DNA from: Prevotellaceae bacterium UBA6417 | GTDB taxonomy: Bacteria; Bacteroidota; Bacteroidia; Bacteroidales; Bacteroidaceae | Reading direction: 5' to 3' | DNA length: 38,116 nt | NCBI GenBank assembly: GCA_002439755.1 | Contig: DJPH01000033.1 | Span: 1 to 38,116, forward strand | Part shown: piece after piece, positions 23,136 to 31,287 of the stretch | Position numbering within the stretch: position 1 is the first letter of the stretch | Layout of the letters: each line of letters starts with the position of its first letter | Made by a program: the position numbers and the translations under genes | Notes under the pieces: generated by a model | Told to the model about the DNA's origin: nothing | The model's database searches: none | Seen by the model: the letters and a program-made list of their open reading frames with translations, nothing else

Positions 23136-24746
23136 ATGAAACATTTCAAAACATTACTGTTAGCATTCATGCTGTTAGCAACATCTTCGGCCATGGCCGA
23201 GGTGAACATCATTCCCAAACCTACGAAAGTTGTCGAAGGAACAGGGACATTCCGGCTGACCGACGGACAGACCATCGGCTTCAACAACGCTGCCGTCAAG
23301 GACGCAGCCTACTACCTGCGCCGCATTCTGACACGCGCCACAGGTTACAATAAGATAAAGGTGCGTCAGGGACAAGGACAGATAAGCCTTGTGATGCAGA
23401 CACCCCGCAACGACAAAGACGAGAGCTACACCCTCTCGGTCACCGGCAAGAAAGTAACCATCAAGGCCAAAAGCTACCGCGGCATCGTCAACGGCATAGC
23501 TTCGTTGCGCCAGCTTCTGCCCGACGAAATAGAGAAGCGCGAGGTGGCAACCGGAGTGGACTGGACTGTTCCTGCCGTAGAAATCTATGACAAACCTGCC
23601 TACCATTGGCGCGGACTCATGCTCGACCCGTCACGCCACTTCTATTCTGTTGAGGAGACCGAACGCTTCCTCGACCACATGGCTCTCTACAAATACAACA
23701 AGTTCCACTGGCATCTCATCGACGGTGTGGGCTGGCGTATACAAATCAACAAGTATCCCCTGCTCACCGAAAAGGGAGCCTGGCGCGAGTTCCGTCCCGA
23801 CATTGACATTGCATGCCAGAACCGTGCCAAGGCCGAAAACAATCCTACGTTGCAGATTCCCGAGAAGTATTGCAAGACAGTCGACGGCAAAAAGCTCTAC
23901 GGTGGCTTTTATACGCAGGACGATATTCGCGAAGTGGTGCGCTTTGCAGCAGTCAGAGGAATCGACGTTATACCGGAAATCGACATGCCGGGCCACAATT
24001 GGGTGACCACACAATGTTATCCTTGGCTGTCATGTAGCAACGATGGTGAGGACCCATTGTGCCTGGGCAAAGAGTCCACTCTGGAATTTTGCAAGAACGT
24101 ATATGCAGAGATCTTCAAGCTCTTCCCCTATGAATATGCACATATAGGTGGCGATGAAGTAAACCGCGATCACTGGACAAAGTGCCCCGACTGCCAAAGA
24201 CGTATCAAGGACGAAAGCCTGAAAGATGTGGCCGAGCTCCAGGCTTGGTTTACCAAATATATGGAACGTTACTTCAACCAACACGGCAGAAAGCTGATGG
24301 GATGGGACGAGATTCTCGAGGGCGGACTGTCCAAAACGGCCACTGTGTATTGGTGGAGAGGCGACCATGCCGACGTGGCACAGAAGTCGACCAATATGGG
24401 CAACGAAGTTGTGGTGTGCCCCACCACCTACTGCTACTTCGATTACGGGCAGGACAACAACACCATCAAGCGCATCTACACAAGCGATGTGATTCCTGCC
24501 GACCTCAACGAAAAGCAGCTCAAGCTCATCAAAGGCATACAATCCAACATATGGGGCGAGTTCATCCCCACCGAGGCACGCATGCAGTTTATGGCCTTTC
24601 CGCGGGCTCTCGCCATGGTGGAAAAGGCCTGGACCCCCAAACAGGAACAAAACTGGGACGACTTCCTGAAACGCATGAAGGCACAGCTCCCGCGTCTGCA
24701 GGCTGCAGGCATCAACTACCGCCCCCTGGAGACCACACAGCCATAG
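23136..24746 (+). CDS. Secreted beta-N-acetylhexosaminidase (GH20)
   Basis: A 536-residue exported glycoside hydrolase that removes terminal beta-linked GlcNAc or GalNAc, for example from host glycans or chitooligosaccharides. A signal peptide (MKHFKTLLLAFMLLATSSAMA) precedes a small GH20b-type domain (~25-150) and the catalytic TIM barrel (~155-500). The barrel begins YHWRGLMLDPSRHFYSVEE, continues with KFHWHLIDGVGWRIQI, and carries the catalytic pair Asp340-Glu341 in HIGGDEVNRDHW. Substrate-assisted catalysis is established for the family. The reading frame is open further upstream, but that would overlap polA in another frame; the ATG at 23136 directly precedes the signal peptide. A strong terminator follows the gene. 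Confidence 0.95.
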   Translation: MKHFKTLLLAFMLLATSSAMAEVNIIPKPTKVVEGTGTFRLTDGQTIGFNNAAVKDAAYYLRRILTRATGYNKIKVRQGQGQISLVMQTPRNDKDESYTLSVTGKKVTIKAKSYRGIVNGIASLRQLLPDEIEKREVATGVDWTVPAVEIYDKPAYHWRGLMLDPSRHFYSVEETERFLDHMALYKYNKFHWHLIDGVGWRIQINKYPLLTEKGAWREFRPDIDIACQNRAKAENNPTLQIPEKYCKTVDGKKLYGGFYTQDDIREVVRFAAVRGIDVIPEIDMPGHNWVTTQCYPWLSCSNDGEDPLCLGKESTLEFCKNVYAEIFKLFPYEYAHIGGDEVNRDHWTKCPDCQRRIKDESLKDVAELQAWFTKYMERYFNQHGRKLMGWDEILEGGLSKTATVYWWRGDHADVAQKSTNMGNEVVVCPTTYCYFDYGQDNNTIKRIYTSDVIPADLNEKQLKLIKGIQSNIWGEFIPTEARMQFMAFPRALAMVEKAWTPKQEQNWDDFLKRMKAQLPRLQAAGINYRPLETTQP

Positions 24747-24767
24747 TGTTTCTTTGAGACTCGCAAC

Positions 24768-24809
24768 AAAAACTCCCGGCATGCACCGAAAAGCATACCG
24801 GGAGTTTTT
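24768..24809. terminator. Strong bidirectional rho-independent terminator
   Basis: AAAAACTCCCGG pairs with CCGGGAGTTTTT, extended by ATGC/GCAT across one-base bulges, with an 8-nt loop. The A-tract and T-tract on the two sides let it work for the rightward hexosaminidase gene and for leftward read-through from the copper ATPase gene. Confidence 0.9.
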
Positions 24810-24871
24810 GTCTTTATGAGCTGTAAATTCAGTCTCAGACAGGGAAAATCACATCCCTGCAGACCACTGCT

Positions 24872-25027
24872 TGCGATGTGTACAGATCACAACTGTTTCA
24901 TGTAGGTGAAACAACGTGTGGCATGTACAGGAAACAATGTGTTTCATGTACAGGAAACGACCTGTGACATGTACAGGAAACAATGTGTTTCAAGCCAGGA
25001 AACAACCTGCGATGTGTACAGTTCATA
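24872..25027. repeat. Tandem array of ~20-bp palindromic units, 22-23 bp period (array 2)
   Basis: Seven units start at 24872, 24894, 24917, 24940, 24963, 24986 and 25008. The consensus is about TGTTTCATGTACAGGAAACA, with 2-3 bp spacers ACG, ATG or ACC. The unit at 24894-24913 is the exact reverse complement of 175-194 in array 1, and the unit at 24963-24982 is the exact reverse complement of 129-148. The spacers match in the same inverted sense. The unit at 24872 has other, nearly complementary arms (TGCGAT/ATCACA). The array lies between the terminator at 24768-24809 and the stop codon of the leftward copper ATPase gene, so it would be part of that gene's 3' untranslated region if transcription runs on. 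Confidence 0.88.
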
Positions 25028-25042
25028 GGGCATAAGCCTTGG

Positions 25043-27505
25043 TTAAATCAGCTTGTAGTCGCCGGCCTTCTCGTTAACCACGGCCTGAAGCTCGTCACGA
25101 GGTATCTCTTCCTTGTCAAAAACCACCTCGGCCAGTCCAGTCTCAAGCACCACTTTGGCCTTTACACCCTCAATGGAATTGAGCGCGTCCTCAACATGTT
25201 TGCGGCAGTTCTGGCACATCATGCCTTCCACTTTGTAAGTTTTTCTCATAAGATTGTCTGTTATCTTTATTGGTTTTACACTTGTTTTATCATGCACTTG
25301 CACCACATCCGACAAGCGGCGGTGCCTCAGCAAAAGGCTGTTCATCACCACGCTGACACTGCTGAAAGCCATGGCAGCCCCTCCCACAAGAGGATTCAGC
25401 AGGAAGCCGCACACGGGATAGAGCACTCCGGCAGCCACGGGAATGGCTATCATATTGTAGATGAAAGCCCAAAAAAGGTTTTGACGGATGGTCCTCACCG
25501 TGAGATGCGACAGTCGGATGGCCTCGCCCACCCTGGCCAGATCGCCTGAGAGCAAAGTCATCATGGCGGCATCCATGGCCACGTCGCTGCCTTGCCCCAT
25601 GGCAATGCTCAGATTGGCTTGAGCCAGTGCCGCGCTATCGTTGATGCCGTCACCAATCATGGCCACCGTGTGCCCACGTTGTTGCAGGTTCTTCACAAAG
25701 TGAGCTTTGTCGTCGGGCATAACACCTGCCCTGTAGTTCCTTATGCCCAGCACCTTGGCCACAGCCTCGGCAGCAGCGGCATTGTCGCCCGTCAGCATAT
25801 AGGTATCAATGCCCATGCGTCGCCATTCGGCCACCGCGGCAGCCGCACCGGGCTTCAGCGTGTCGGCCAAAGCCATGATGCCCGATGCGCGATGAGCATC
25901 AGCAAAATACAAGACCGTCATGGCCGAAGCCTCCCACTCGGCAGCACGGTCCCTCAGTTCTTCGGAAACGTCAATGCCCTTCTCGGCCATCAACCGGGCA
26001 TTGCCGGCATAATAAGTGGCTCCGTCACTACATAGCGCCATCACGCCCCTGCCATGCAGCTCGTGCAATTGCCTGAAGGAAACATCCGAGACCCCTTGCA
26101 TCCCCTTGAACCACTCCGCCACAGCTATGGCCAGAGGATGGCGGCTCTGCCCTTCCATTGCGGCAAAAACCGGGCGCAAAGGCCTGCCCTCGTCGGTCCA
26201 GCATTCGCCCGTCACACGCGGATGTCCCTCGGTGAGCGTGCCTGTCTTGTCGAGCACTATCGCATCCACACGGCAGGCTGTTTCGAGAGCTGTGGCATCC
26301 TTAATCAGAATACCCCACTCGGCACCCCTGCCAATGCCCACCATCAAAGCCATGGGAGTGGCCAAACCAAGCGCACAGGGACACGCAATAATCAGCACGG
26401 TAACCATAGCCGGCAGGCCGTGATAAAGCCCGTCAGAGGGGCTTAAAAGCAGCCATGCAAGGAAAGATATCACGGCAATGGATATGACAACGGGAACAAA
26501 AACGGCTGCCACACGGTCAACCATACGCTGCACCGGGGGTTTGGAGCCCTGCGCCTCACGCACCAAAGCAACGATGCGGCTAAGCACCGTATCCGCCGAT
26601 GTCTTGACAACCATCATCCTGAAAGCACCGTTCTGATTGAGCGTTCCGGCATAGACGGCATCACCACACTGCTTGGCAACAGGCACAGGTTCGCCGCTCA
26701 GCATGCTCTCGTCAACATAGGTGGTACCCTCGGTCACCTTACCGTCCAACGGAATGCGCTCGCCGGGATGGACACTGATGACTTGTCCCCGGGTTATCTG
26801 ACGGATATCAGTCATACGTTCGCCGCCCTCAGCAACCACCAGGGCCGCCGCAGGCTGCAAACCGGCCAGGCGTCGGATGGCCTCGCCTGCACTGAGACGG
26901 GCTCGCATTTCCAGCATACGCCCCAGCAGAATAAAGGCAATGACACTGCCCGAAGCCTCAAAGTAGAGATGGGGAACCACATTATGAGAAAGCCAAAAGT
27001 CACGAAACAGAAGGTTGCAGACACTGAACAGATAGGCAATGGATGTGCTGAGTGACACCAGCGTATCCATATTGCAGCTGCGATGAACCGCCTGACGCCA
27101 GGCACTGACATAGAAACATCGACCCATGCAACCTATAATGATTGTAGACAGCAACCACATGCACCACGGAGCCCAATGCCCGTGAACAAAACAAAGAACA
27201 TTAAGGGGAACGGCCAGCAAAAAGGCGGCCAACGTATCCTTTCTCAAACGGCTGTACTCGTCGGCCTGCATCTTCCCGACAGAATCATCGCCGGCATCAC
27301 AGACAAGATCATAGCCTGCTGCCCTCACGGCTTCGCGCAAAACAGACTCGCTGACAGCCGATTCGTCATAGAGCACACGCGCAGTCGAATCAGCGTAGTT
27401 TACATCAGCCTCGGCCACGCCTGCCGTCTTGCGCAAAGCACTCTGTACATGAGCGACACACGAAGCACAACTCATTCCGGCCACGGGATATACACACTGC
27501 TTCAT
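25043..27505 (-). CDS. copA: Cu(I)-exporting P1B-type ATPase with N- and C-terminal metal-binding domains
   Basis: An 820-residue inner-membrane copper pump. Residues 1-65 form a heavy-metal-associated domain with GMSCASC (Cys13, Cys16). Membrane spans follow, then the actuator domain, the CPC ion site (IACPCALGLATP), the phosphorylation motif DKTGTLTEG, the HP motif (SRHPLAIA), the TGDN and GDGINDSAAL motifs, and the last two spans with YN (FWAFIYNM) and MxxSS (MAFSSVSVV), which mark Cu(I) transport. Residues ~753-820 are a second metal-binding domain (GMMCQNC, Cys764/Cys767). This is an unusual place for it and looks like a fused copper chaperone, with an internal ATG at 25249. The gene is divergent from the DUF486 gene. 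Confidence 0.94.
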   Translation of the reverse strand: MKQCVYPVAGMSCASCVAHVQSALRKTAGVAEADVNYADSTARVLYDESAVSESVLREAVRAAGYDLVCDAGDDSVGKMQADEYSRLRKDTLAAFLLAVPLNVLCFVHGHWAPWCMWLLSTIIIGCMGRCFYVSAWRQAVHRSCNMDTLVSLSTSIAYLFSVCNLLFRDFWLSHNVVPHLYFEASGSVIAFILLGRMLEMRARLSAGEAIRRLAGLQPAAALVVAEGGERMTDIRQITRGQVISVHPGERIPLDGKVTEGTTYVDESMLSGEPVPVAKQCGDAVYAGTLNQNGAFRMMVVKTSADTVLSRIVALVREAQGSKPPVQRMVDRVAAVFVPVVISIAVISFLAWLLLSPSDGLYHGLPAMVTVLIIACPCALGLATPMALMVGIGRGAEWGILIKDATALETACRVDAIVLDKTGTLTEGHPRVTGECWTDEGRPLRPVFAAMEGQSRHPLAIAVAEWFKGMQGVSDVSFRQLHELHGRGVMALCSDGATYYAGNARLMAEKGIDVSEELRDRAAEWEASAMTVLYFADAHRASGIMALADTLKPGAAAAVAEWRRMGIDTYMLTGDNAAAAEAVAKVLGIRNYRAGVMPDDKAHFVKNLQQRGHTVAMIGDGINDSAALAQANLSIAMGQGSDVAMDAAMMTLLSGDLARVGEAIRLSHLTVRTIRQNLFWAFIYNMIAIPVAAGVLYPVCGFLLNPLVGGAAMAFSSVSVVMNSLLLRHRRLSDVVQVHDKTSVKPIKITDNLMRKTYKVEGMMCQNCRKHVEDALNSIEGVKAKVVLETGLAEVVFDKEEIPRDELQAVVNEKAGDYKLI

Positions 27506-27527
27506 CTGACATTGCTGATTGATGCCG

Positions 27528-27535
27528 CAAAAGTA
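27528..27535 (-). promoter_or_regulatory. Predicted -7 box for the copper ATPase gene
   Basis: The minus strand reads TACTTTTG, a TAnnTTTG match, 22 bp before the ATG at 27505. I see no clear operator of a copper-responsive repressor. Confidence 0.5.
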
Positions 27536-27634
27536 CGAAATAATCCATCGGTTGCCGGTAAAAAAGAACTAATCGAAGTTGGCAAAAACGAAAAGACAAA
27601 GCCGCAAAAAAGGCTGCAATCAAGCTATTTTGCC

Positions 27635-27642
27635 TAACTTTG
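27635..27642 (+). promoter_or_regulatory. Predicted -7 box for the DUF486 gene
   Basis: TAACTTTG matches the -7 consensus and lies 29 bp before the ATG at 27672. It also shows that the in-frame codon at 27579 is not the start. Confidence 0.6.
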
Positions 27643-27671
27643 CAGCCGTTTTTAAAGTATCAAAGCCGCAA

Positions 27672-28040
27672 ATGAAAGCATTACAAACCGTTCTGCTCCT
27701 TGTCGTTTCCAACATATTCATGACTTTCGCCTGGTATGGCCACCTGAAACTTCAGGAAATGAAAATCAGCACACATTGGCCACTTTATGCCGTAATCCTA
27801 TTCTCCTGGAGCATCGCCCTGTTTGAGTATAGCTTCCAAATCCCTGCCAACCGCATCGGATTTCACGAAAACGGCGGCCCCTTTTCCCTGATACAGCTCA
27901 AAGTGATTCAGGAAGTCATCACCCTAACTGTGTTTATAGTGTTCACCACAGTATTCTTTAAAGGCGAGTCGTTTCACTGGAATCACATTGCTGCATTCCT
28001 GTGCCTTGTGGCAGCCGTCTACCTTGCATTCATGAAATAA
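27672..28040 (+). CDS. DUF486 family small membrane protein (DMT-like)
   Basis: A 122-residue hydrophobic protein with four predicted membrane spans, matching DUF486: the start MKALQTVLLLVVSNIFMTFAWYGHLK, the middle ALFEYSFQIPANRIG and the end AAFLCLVAAVYLAF are characteristic. The family is placed with small drug/metabolite transporter-like proteins; no substrate is known to me. The open frame extends upstream to 27579, but those residues are basic and soluble, and the -7 box at 27635 lies after that point. The gene is divergent from the copper ATPase and converges on the S9 peptidase gene, with only 3 bp between stop codons. Confidence 0.88.
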   Translation: MKALQTVLLLVVSNIFMTFAWYGHLKLQEMKISTHWPLYAVILFSWSIALFEYSFQIPANRIGFHENGGPFSLIQLKVIQEVITLTVFIVFTTVFFKGESFHWNHIAAFLCLVAAVYLAFMK

Positions 28041-28043
28041 ACC

Positions 28044-30296
28044 CTATGGCTTAAGCTCATCCCAGCGGGGCGGCCTGACACCCAACAGGTGTCTGACAAA
28101 GAAATCATAACGCTTGTGCTCGCCAAAGCGGCCTCCCAAGGTGTGATGCTCACCGGGCAGCACCACCAGCTCAAAGTCTTTTCCGGCTTTGATCAAGGCA
28201 TTTGCCACCTGCATGGTAGAGGCAGGATCAACATTATCGTCAAGCTCTCCGACCACAAGCATCAAAGGACGCTTGAGCAGATGAGCGTTTTCGACATTTG
28301 AGGCCCGTACATATGAACTGTCGACAGGATAACCCATCCACAGCTCGTTCCACCATATCTTGTCCATACGGTTGTCATGGCATCCGCAGGCACTATAGGC
28401 AGCTTTGTAGAAATCCGGGTGAAACAACACGGCAGCCATGCTCTCCTGACCTCCGGCAGAGCCACCAAAGATGCCCACACGTGTGGTATCCATATACGGA
28501 TATTTGCGCGCCGCAGCCTTTATCCATGCCATACGGTCGGGAAAACCTGCGTCTTGCAAGTTTTTGTAGCATACATTTTCGAACTCACGGGAACGGTAAG
28601 AAGTGCCCATGCCATCAGACTGCACAACGATAAACCCCAGTTCTGCAAGGTTAGACATATCCCAGATAAAAGACCTGAATGACTTGGGAACATACTGGCT
28701 TCCCGGCCCGGCATAGATGTATTCTACAATGGGATAAGTGCGCGTTGAGTCAAAATGGGACGGACGCACTATAATGCCCCATATATCAGTCTTGCCATCA
28801 CGTCCCTTGGCACAAAAGGATTCGGGAGCACGCCAGCCGCAGGCTTTCAGGGCCGAAATGTCGGCCTTGGCCACCGTCTTGAGCAGACGGCCGTCGGCAG
28901 CACTGCGCAGCTCGGTCACAGGAGCCTGTAATATGGTGGAATAAGTGTCCATCAAGTACTTGTAATCATTTGAAAACACAGCCTGATGCGTACCGTGTGA
29001 AGGTGTGAGCCGCGTCAGCTTCTTGCCGTCAAATCCTATCTTGTAATAATGGATGAAGTAAGGGTCTTCATTGTCTACACCGCCATTGGCAGAGAAATAT
29101 ATTGTCTTGCCGGCCTCATCCACACGCACCACATCGCGCACATACCATTTGCCATGGGTCACCTGTCGCACAGGACGACCTGTTTTCCGGTCATAGAGAT
29201 ACAGATTTCTATAGCCGTCACGCTCACTCGCCCACAAAATGTGACGTCCGTCCTCTAGATCATGCCGCCAAAGAAACGGGTAATTCACATACTTATCTCC
29301 GGTCTCTTCAATCAGCGTACGCACAGACCCCGACTCCACAGACAACTCAAGGACACGATAGACCTTATGGCCACGCTCGTTATACTCAAAAGTAACGGCA
29401 CGGCTGTCAGCATCCCAACGAAGATTGGTCAGTGCATACTGCCGCTCAAAAAGCTCCGTAGACGAAGGTTCGATCAGCCTGCCCTGCTCCACATCCAAGA
29501 GGCATGGCACCTTATAGTTGAGCTCATCGCCGGGCTTGGCATACTCTTGCTTGTGGAGCAATGGCTGCAACTGACTGCGAGGCGATGACTCCACGTAATG
29601 CACATAATGCTTGAGGGCAGGACGCAGGCGGCAGACAGCTATGTAGCGTCCGTCGGGCGACCACTGAAGATGCGAGGAATAATAGAAGCCTTCCGTGCCG
29701 TTTTGTGTCAAAGCCCGTTCACGGCTCGACTTCACATCGCGCACCCACACATTGTTTTCGCGTATATAGGCTTGTGTCTTGCCGTCGGGTGATGTCACTT
29801 CACCACCTTCACGTTCATCATCAACCTCCATCCAATGACGCGATTTGCCGTAATGTCCTTGCCGGCGAGGCTCCACTTTGATGAGCTCACGCTTGAGGAT
29901 ATCATAGCGGAACCTGCGGTTGTCAAAGGAAAACTCCATGGAATGCTTCTCTGCATCGAAACGCAAATCGGCCAAAGACATATTGGCAGCATCAACAGCT
30001 TTCTGTAAACTGCTTGACAGACAGGAAGCCAGATGCTCATGATCGAACAGCAGGTTTTCGGTCATGGATTCGGCATTCAGCAGCCTGTATTCCCTTTTAC
30101 CATTGGCTTGAATCACATACCAGAAAGCTTCTTCACCGTCAACACGATGGGGCGACAAATCGGCATTGACAACTTTTCCCGCATATTTGCCATACAAGGC
30201 ATTGGCACGCCGATAGTCCTCAACCGTGCCTTGGGCAAAAGCATGCCAACATGCCAACAAGCCCGTTATCACACACAAAAAAGTCTTGAAACACAT
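28044..30296 (-). CDS. Secreted dipeptidyl-peptidase IV-like serine peptidase (S9B)
   Basis: A 750-residue exported peptidase that removes N-terminal dipeptides, usually after Pro. The signal peptide MCFKTFLCVITGLLACWHAFAQ is followed by a beta-propeller domain (~60-500) with repeated W/Y-D/G motifs such as LQWSPDGRYIAV. The alpha/beta-hydrolase domain (~510-745) has the nucleophile in GGSAGG (Ser ~613), the Asp in ELDDNVDP (~686) and the His in GEHHTLGG (~718). An in-frame TTG at 30320 would extend the N terminus by eight residues; the ATG at 30296 gives a regular signal peptide. It is the last gene of a five-gene leftward unit, 40 bp after the GDPD gene. Confidence 0.9.
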   Translation of the reverse strand: MCFKTFLCVITGLLACWHAFAQGTVEDYRRANALYGKYAGKVVNADLSPHRVDGEEAFWYVIQANGKREYRLLNAESMTENLLFDHEHLASCLSSSLQKAVDAANMSLADLRFDAEKHSMEFSFDNRRFRYDILKRELIKVEPRRQGHYGKSRHWMEVDDEREGGEVTSPDGKTQAYIRENNVWVRDVKSSRERALTQNGTEGFYYSSHLQWSPDGRYIAVCRLRPALKHYVHYVESSPRSQLQPLLHKQEYAKPGDELNYKVPCLLDVEQGRLIEPSSTELFERQYALTNLRWDADSRAVTFEYNERGHKVYRVLELSVESGSVRTLIEETGDKYVNYPFLWRHDLEDGRHILWASERDGYRNLYLYDRKTGRPVRQVTHGKWYVRDVVRVDEAGKTIYFSANGGVDNEDPYFIHYYKIGFDGKKLTRLTPSHGTHQAVFSNDYKYLMDTYSTILQAPVTELRSAADGRLLKTVAKADISALKACGWRAPESFCAKGRDGKTDIWGIIVRPSHFDSTRTYPIVEYIYAGPGSQYVPKSFRSFIWDMSNLAELGFIVVQSDGMGTSYRSREFENVCYKNLQDAGFPDRMAWIKAAARKYPYMDTTRVGIFGGSAGGQESMAAVLFHPDFYKAAYSACGCHDNRMDKIWWNELWMGYPVDSSYVRASNVENAHLLKRPLMLVVGELDDNVDPASTMQVANALIKAGKDFELVVLPGEHHTLGGRFGEHKRYDFFVRHLLGVRPPRWDELKP

Positions 30297-30336
30297 AAGA
30301 ACAACCCGTTTAGTAAACAATCATGCCGGCACCGCC

Positions 30337-31287
30337 TTACTTCAACGTATGACGCCCCTTTTTCTGCAAATATTTTATCAGGTATTCGGGACGGTCGGTC
30401 TGTATCATGCTGGCTCCGAATCCCAGCAACTGCCCGTACACCTTTTCCGGATCACCATCAAAGGCTGCATCGTCATCGAGGCCGCCATTCAAGGAGGGCC
30501 AAAGCGCATTCACCCAAAGCTTGGCCCCCGATGCAAGGATTTGCTGCATATAGCCCTTGACCACCGGAGTCATCTCTTTCCAGCATACTTCATAAGCTAA
30601 TGGCACTTCGTTCCTTTGCTTATATTCATTTATCAATGCCTCTCCAGCCTTACCGGGCAGACCAACTATAGGCATGTACATCATATTGTGCCGATGACTG
30701 GCCATCTTTTCTGCCACATCACGAGCCGCGTGCTTGCCTTTTATCAATACCTGATCCGTCACACCAAGCTCTTCGGTAACCTTTAATACAAGGTCGTAGT
30801 ACTCATATCCTTGGTCCACATTGACCGTTATGCGGTCTTTGCATACCTGGAGAGCTTCACGCAATGTCGGCATCCTGTAACGTGGGTCGGCAACACCATG
30901 TCCCCGCCTCAAATAAAGCTTGCTGATTTCTGCATAGGTCAGATCACTCACTTTTCCACGGCCCGTTGTGGTGCGGTCTACAGTCTTGTCGTGGCAAAGC
31001 ACCAGTACGCTGTCTTTGGTGAGTTTCAGGTCAAGTTCCATCATGTCGGCTCCCATCCTGATAATCGACTCAATCGACTGCAAAGAGTTTTCGGGATAAT
31101 TGCGCCAATCACCACGGTGGCACACCACAATCACGTACTTTGACTTCGGATTATGTATTTCACGCACTATCTTGTCCGCCCTACTCTCTTTCTTGACTGC
31201 GGCAGACAGAGTTACCATCCCTAAATGGGCAAACAGCAAAAGCAATAACAAAGATGTTTTTCTCATATGACAAAATGTTTTATTCAT
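30337..31287 (-). CDS. Secreted glycerophosphodiester phosphodiesterase family protein
   Basis: A 316-residue exported protein with a TIM-barrel GDPD domain. The signal peptide (RKTSLLLLLLFAHLGMVTLSA) has no lipobox Cys. Catalytic and metal residues are present: His and Arg of CHRGDWRNYPENS, Glu and Asp of MMELDLKLTKD, and the His of LCHDKTVDRTT. It should hydrolyse glycerophosphodiesters from phospholipid breakdown in the periplasm. Starts are possible at 31287, where ATGA overlaps the dprA stop, and at 31266, directly before the signal peptide. I chose 31287 for the coupling; the mature protein is the same either way. Confidence 0.9.
   Translation of the reverse strand: MNKTFCHMRKTSLLLLLLFAHLGMVTLSAAVKKESRADKIVREIHNPKSKYVIVVCHRGDWRNYPENSLQSIESIIRMGADMMELDLKLTKDSVLVLCHDKTVDRTTTGRGKVSDLTYAEISKLYLRRGHGVADPRYRMPTLREALQVCKDRITVNVDQGYEYYDLVLKVTEELGVTDQVLIKGKHAARDVAEKMASHRHNMMYMPIVGLPGKAGEALINEYKQRNEVPLAYEVCWKEMTPVVKGYMQQILASGAKLWVNALWPSLNGGLDDDAAFDGDPEKVYGQLLGFGASMIQTDRPEYLIKYLQKKGRHTLK

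Noticed and set aside
24030..24782. 250-codon open frame on the minus strand opposite the hexosaminidase
   Set aside because: It is antisense to the GH20 catalytic domain and shows no recognisable domain or promoter.
24872..25027. A cluster of canonical parS sites
   Set aside because: The arms match parS, but the core is 4 bp longer and none of the units has the CACGTG centre; only 15461-15476 is a true match.
29049..30040. Several open frames on the plus strand opposite the S9B peptidase
   Set aside because: They are shadows of a well-supported gene, with compositions rich in His, Arg and Pro and no motif or start signal.
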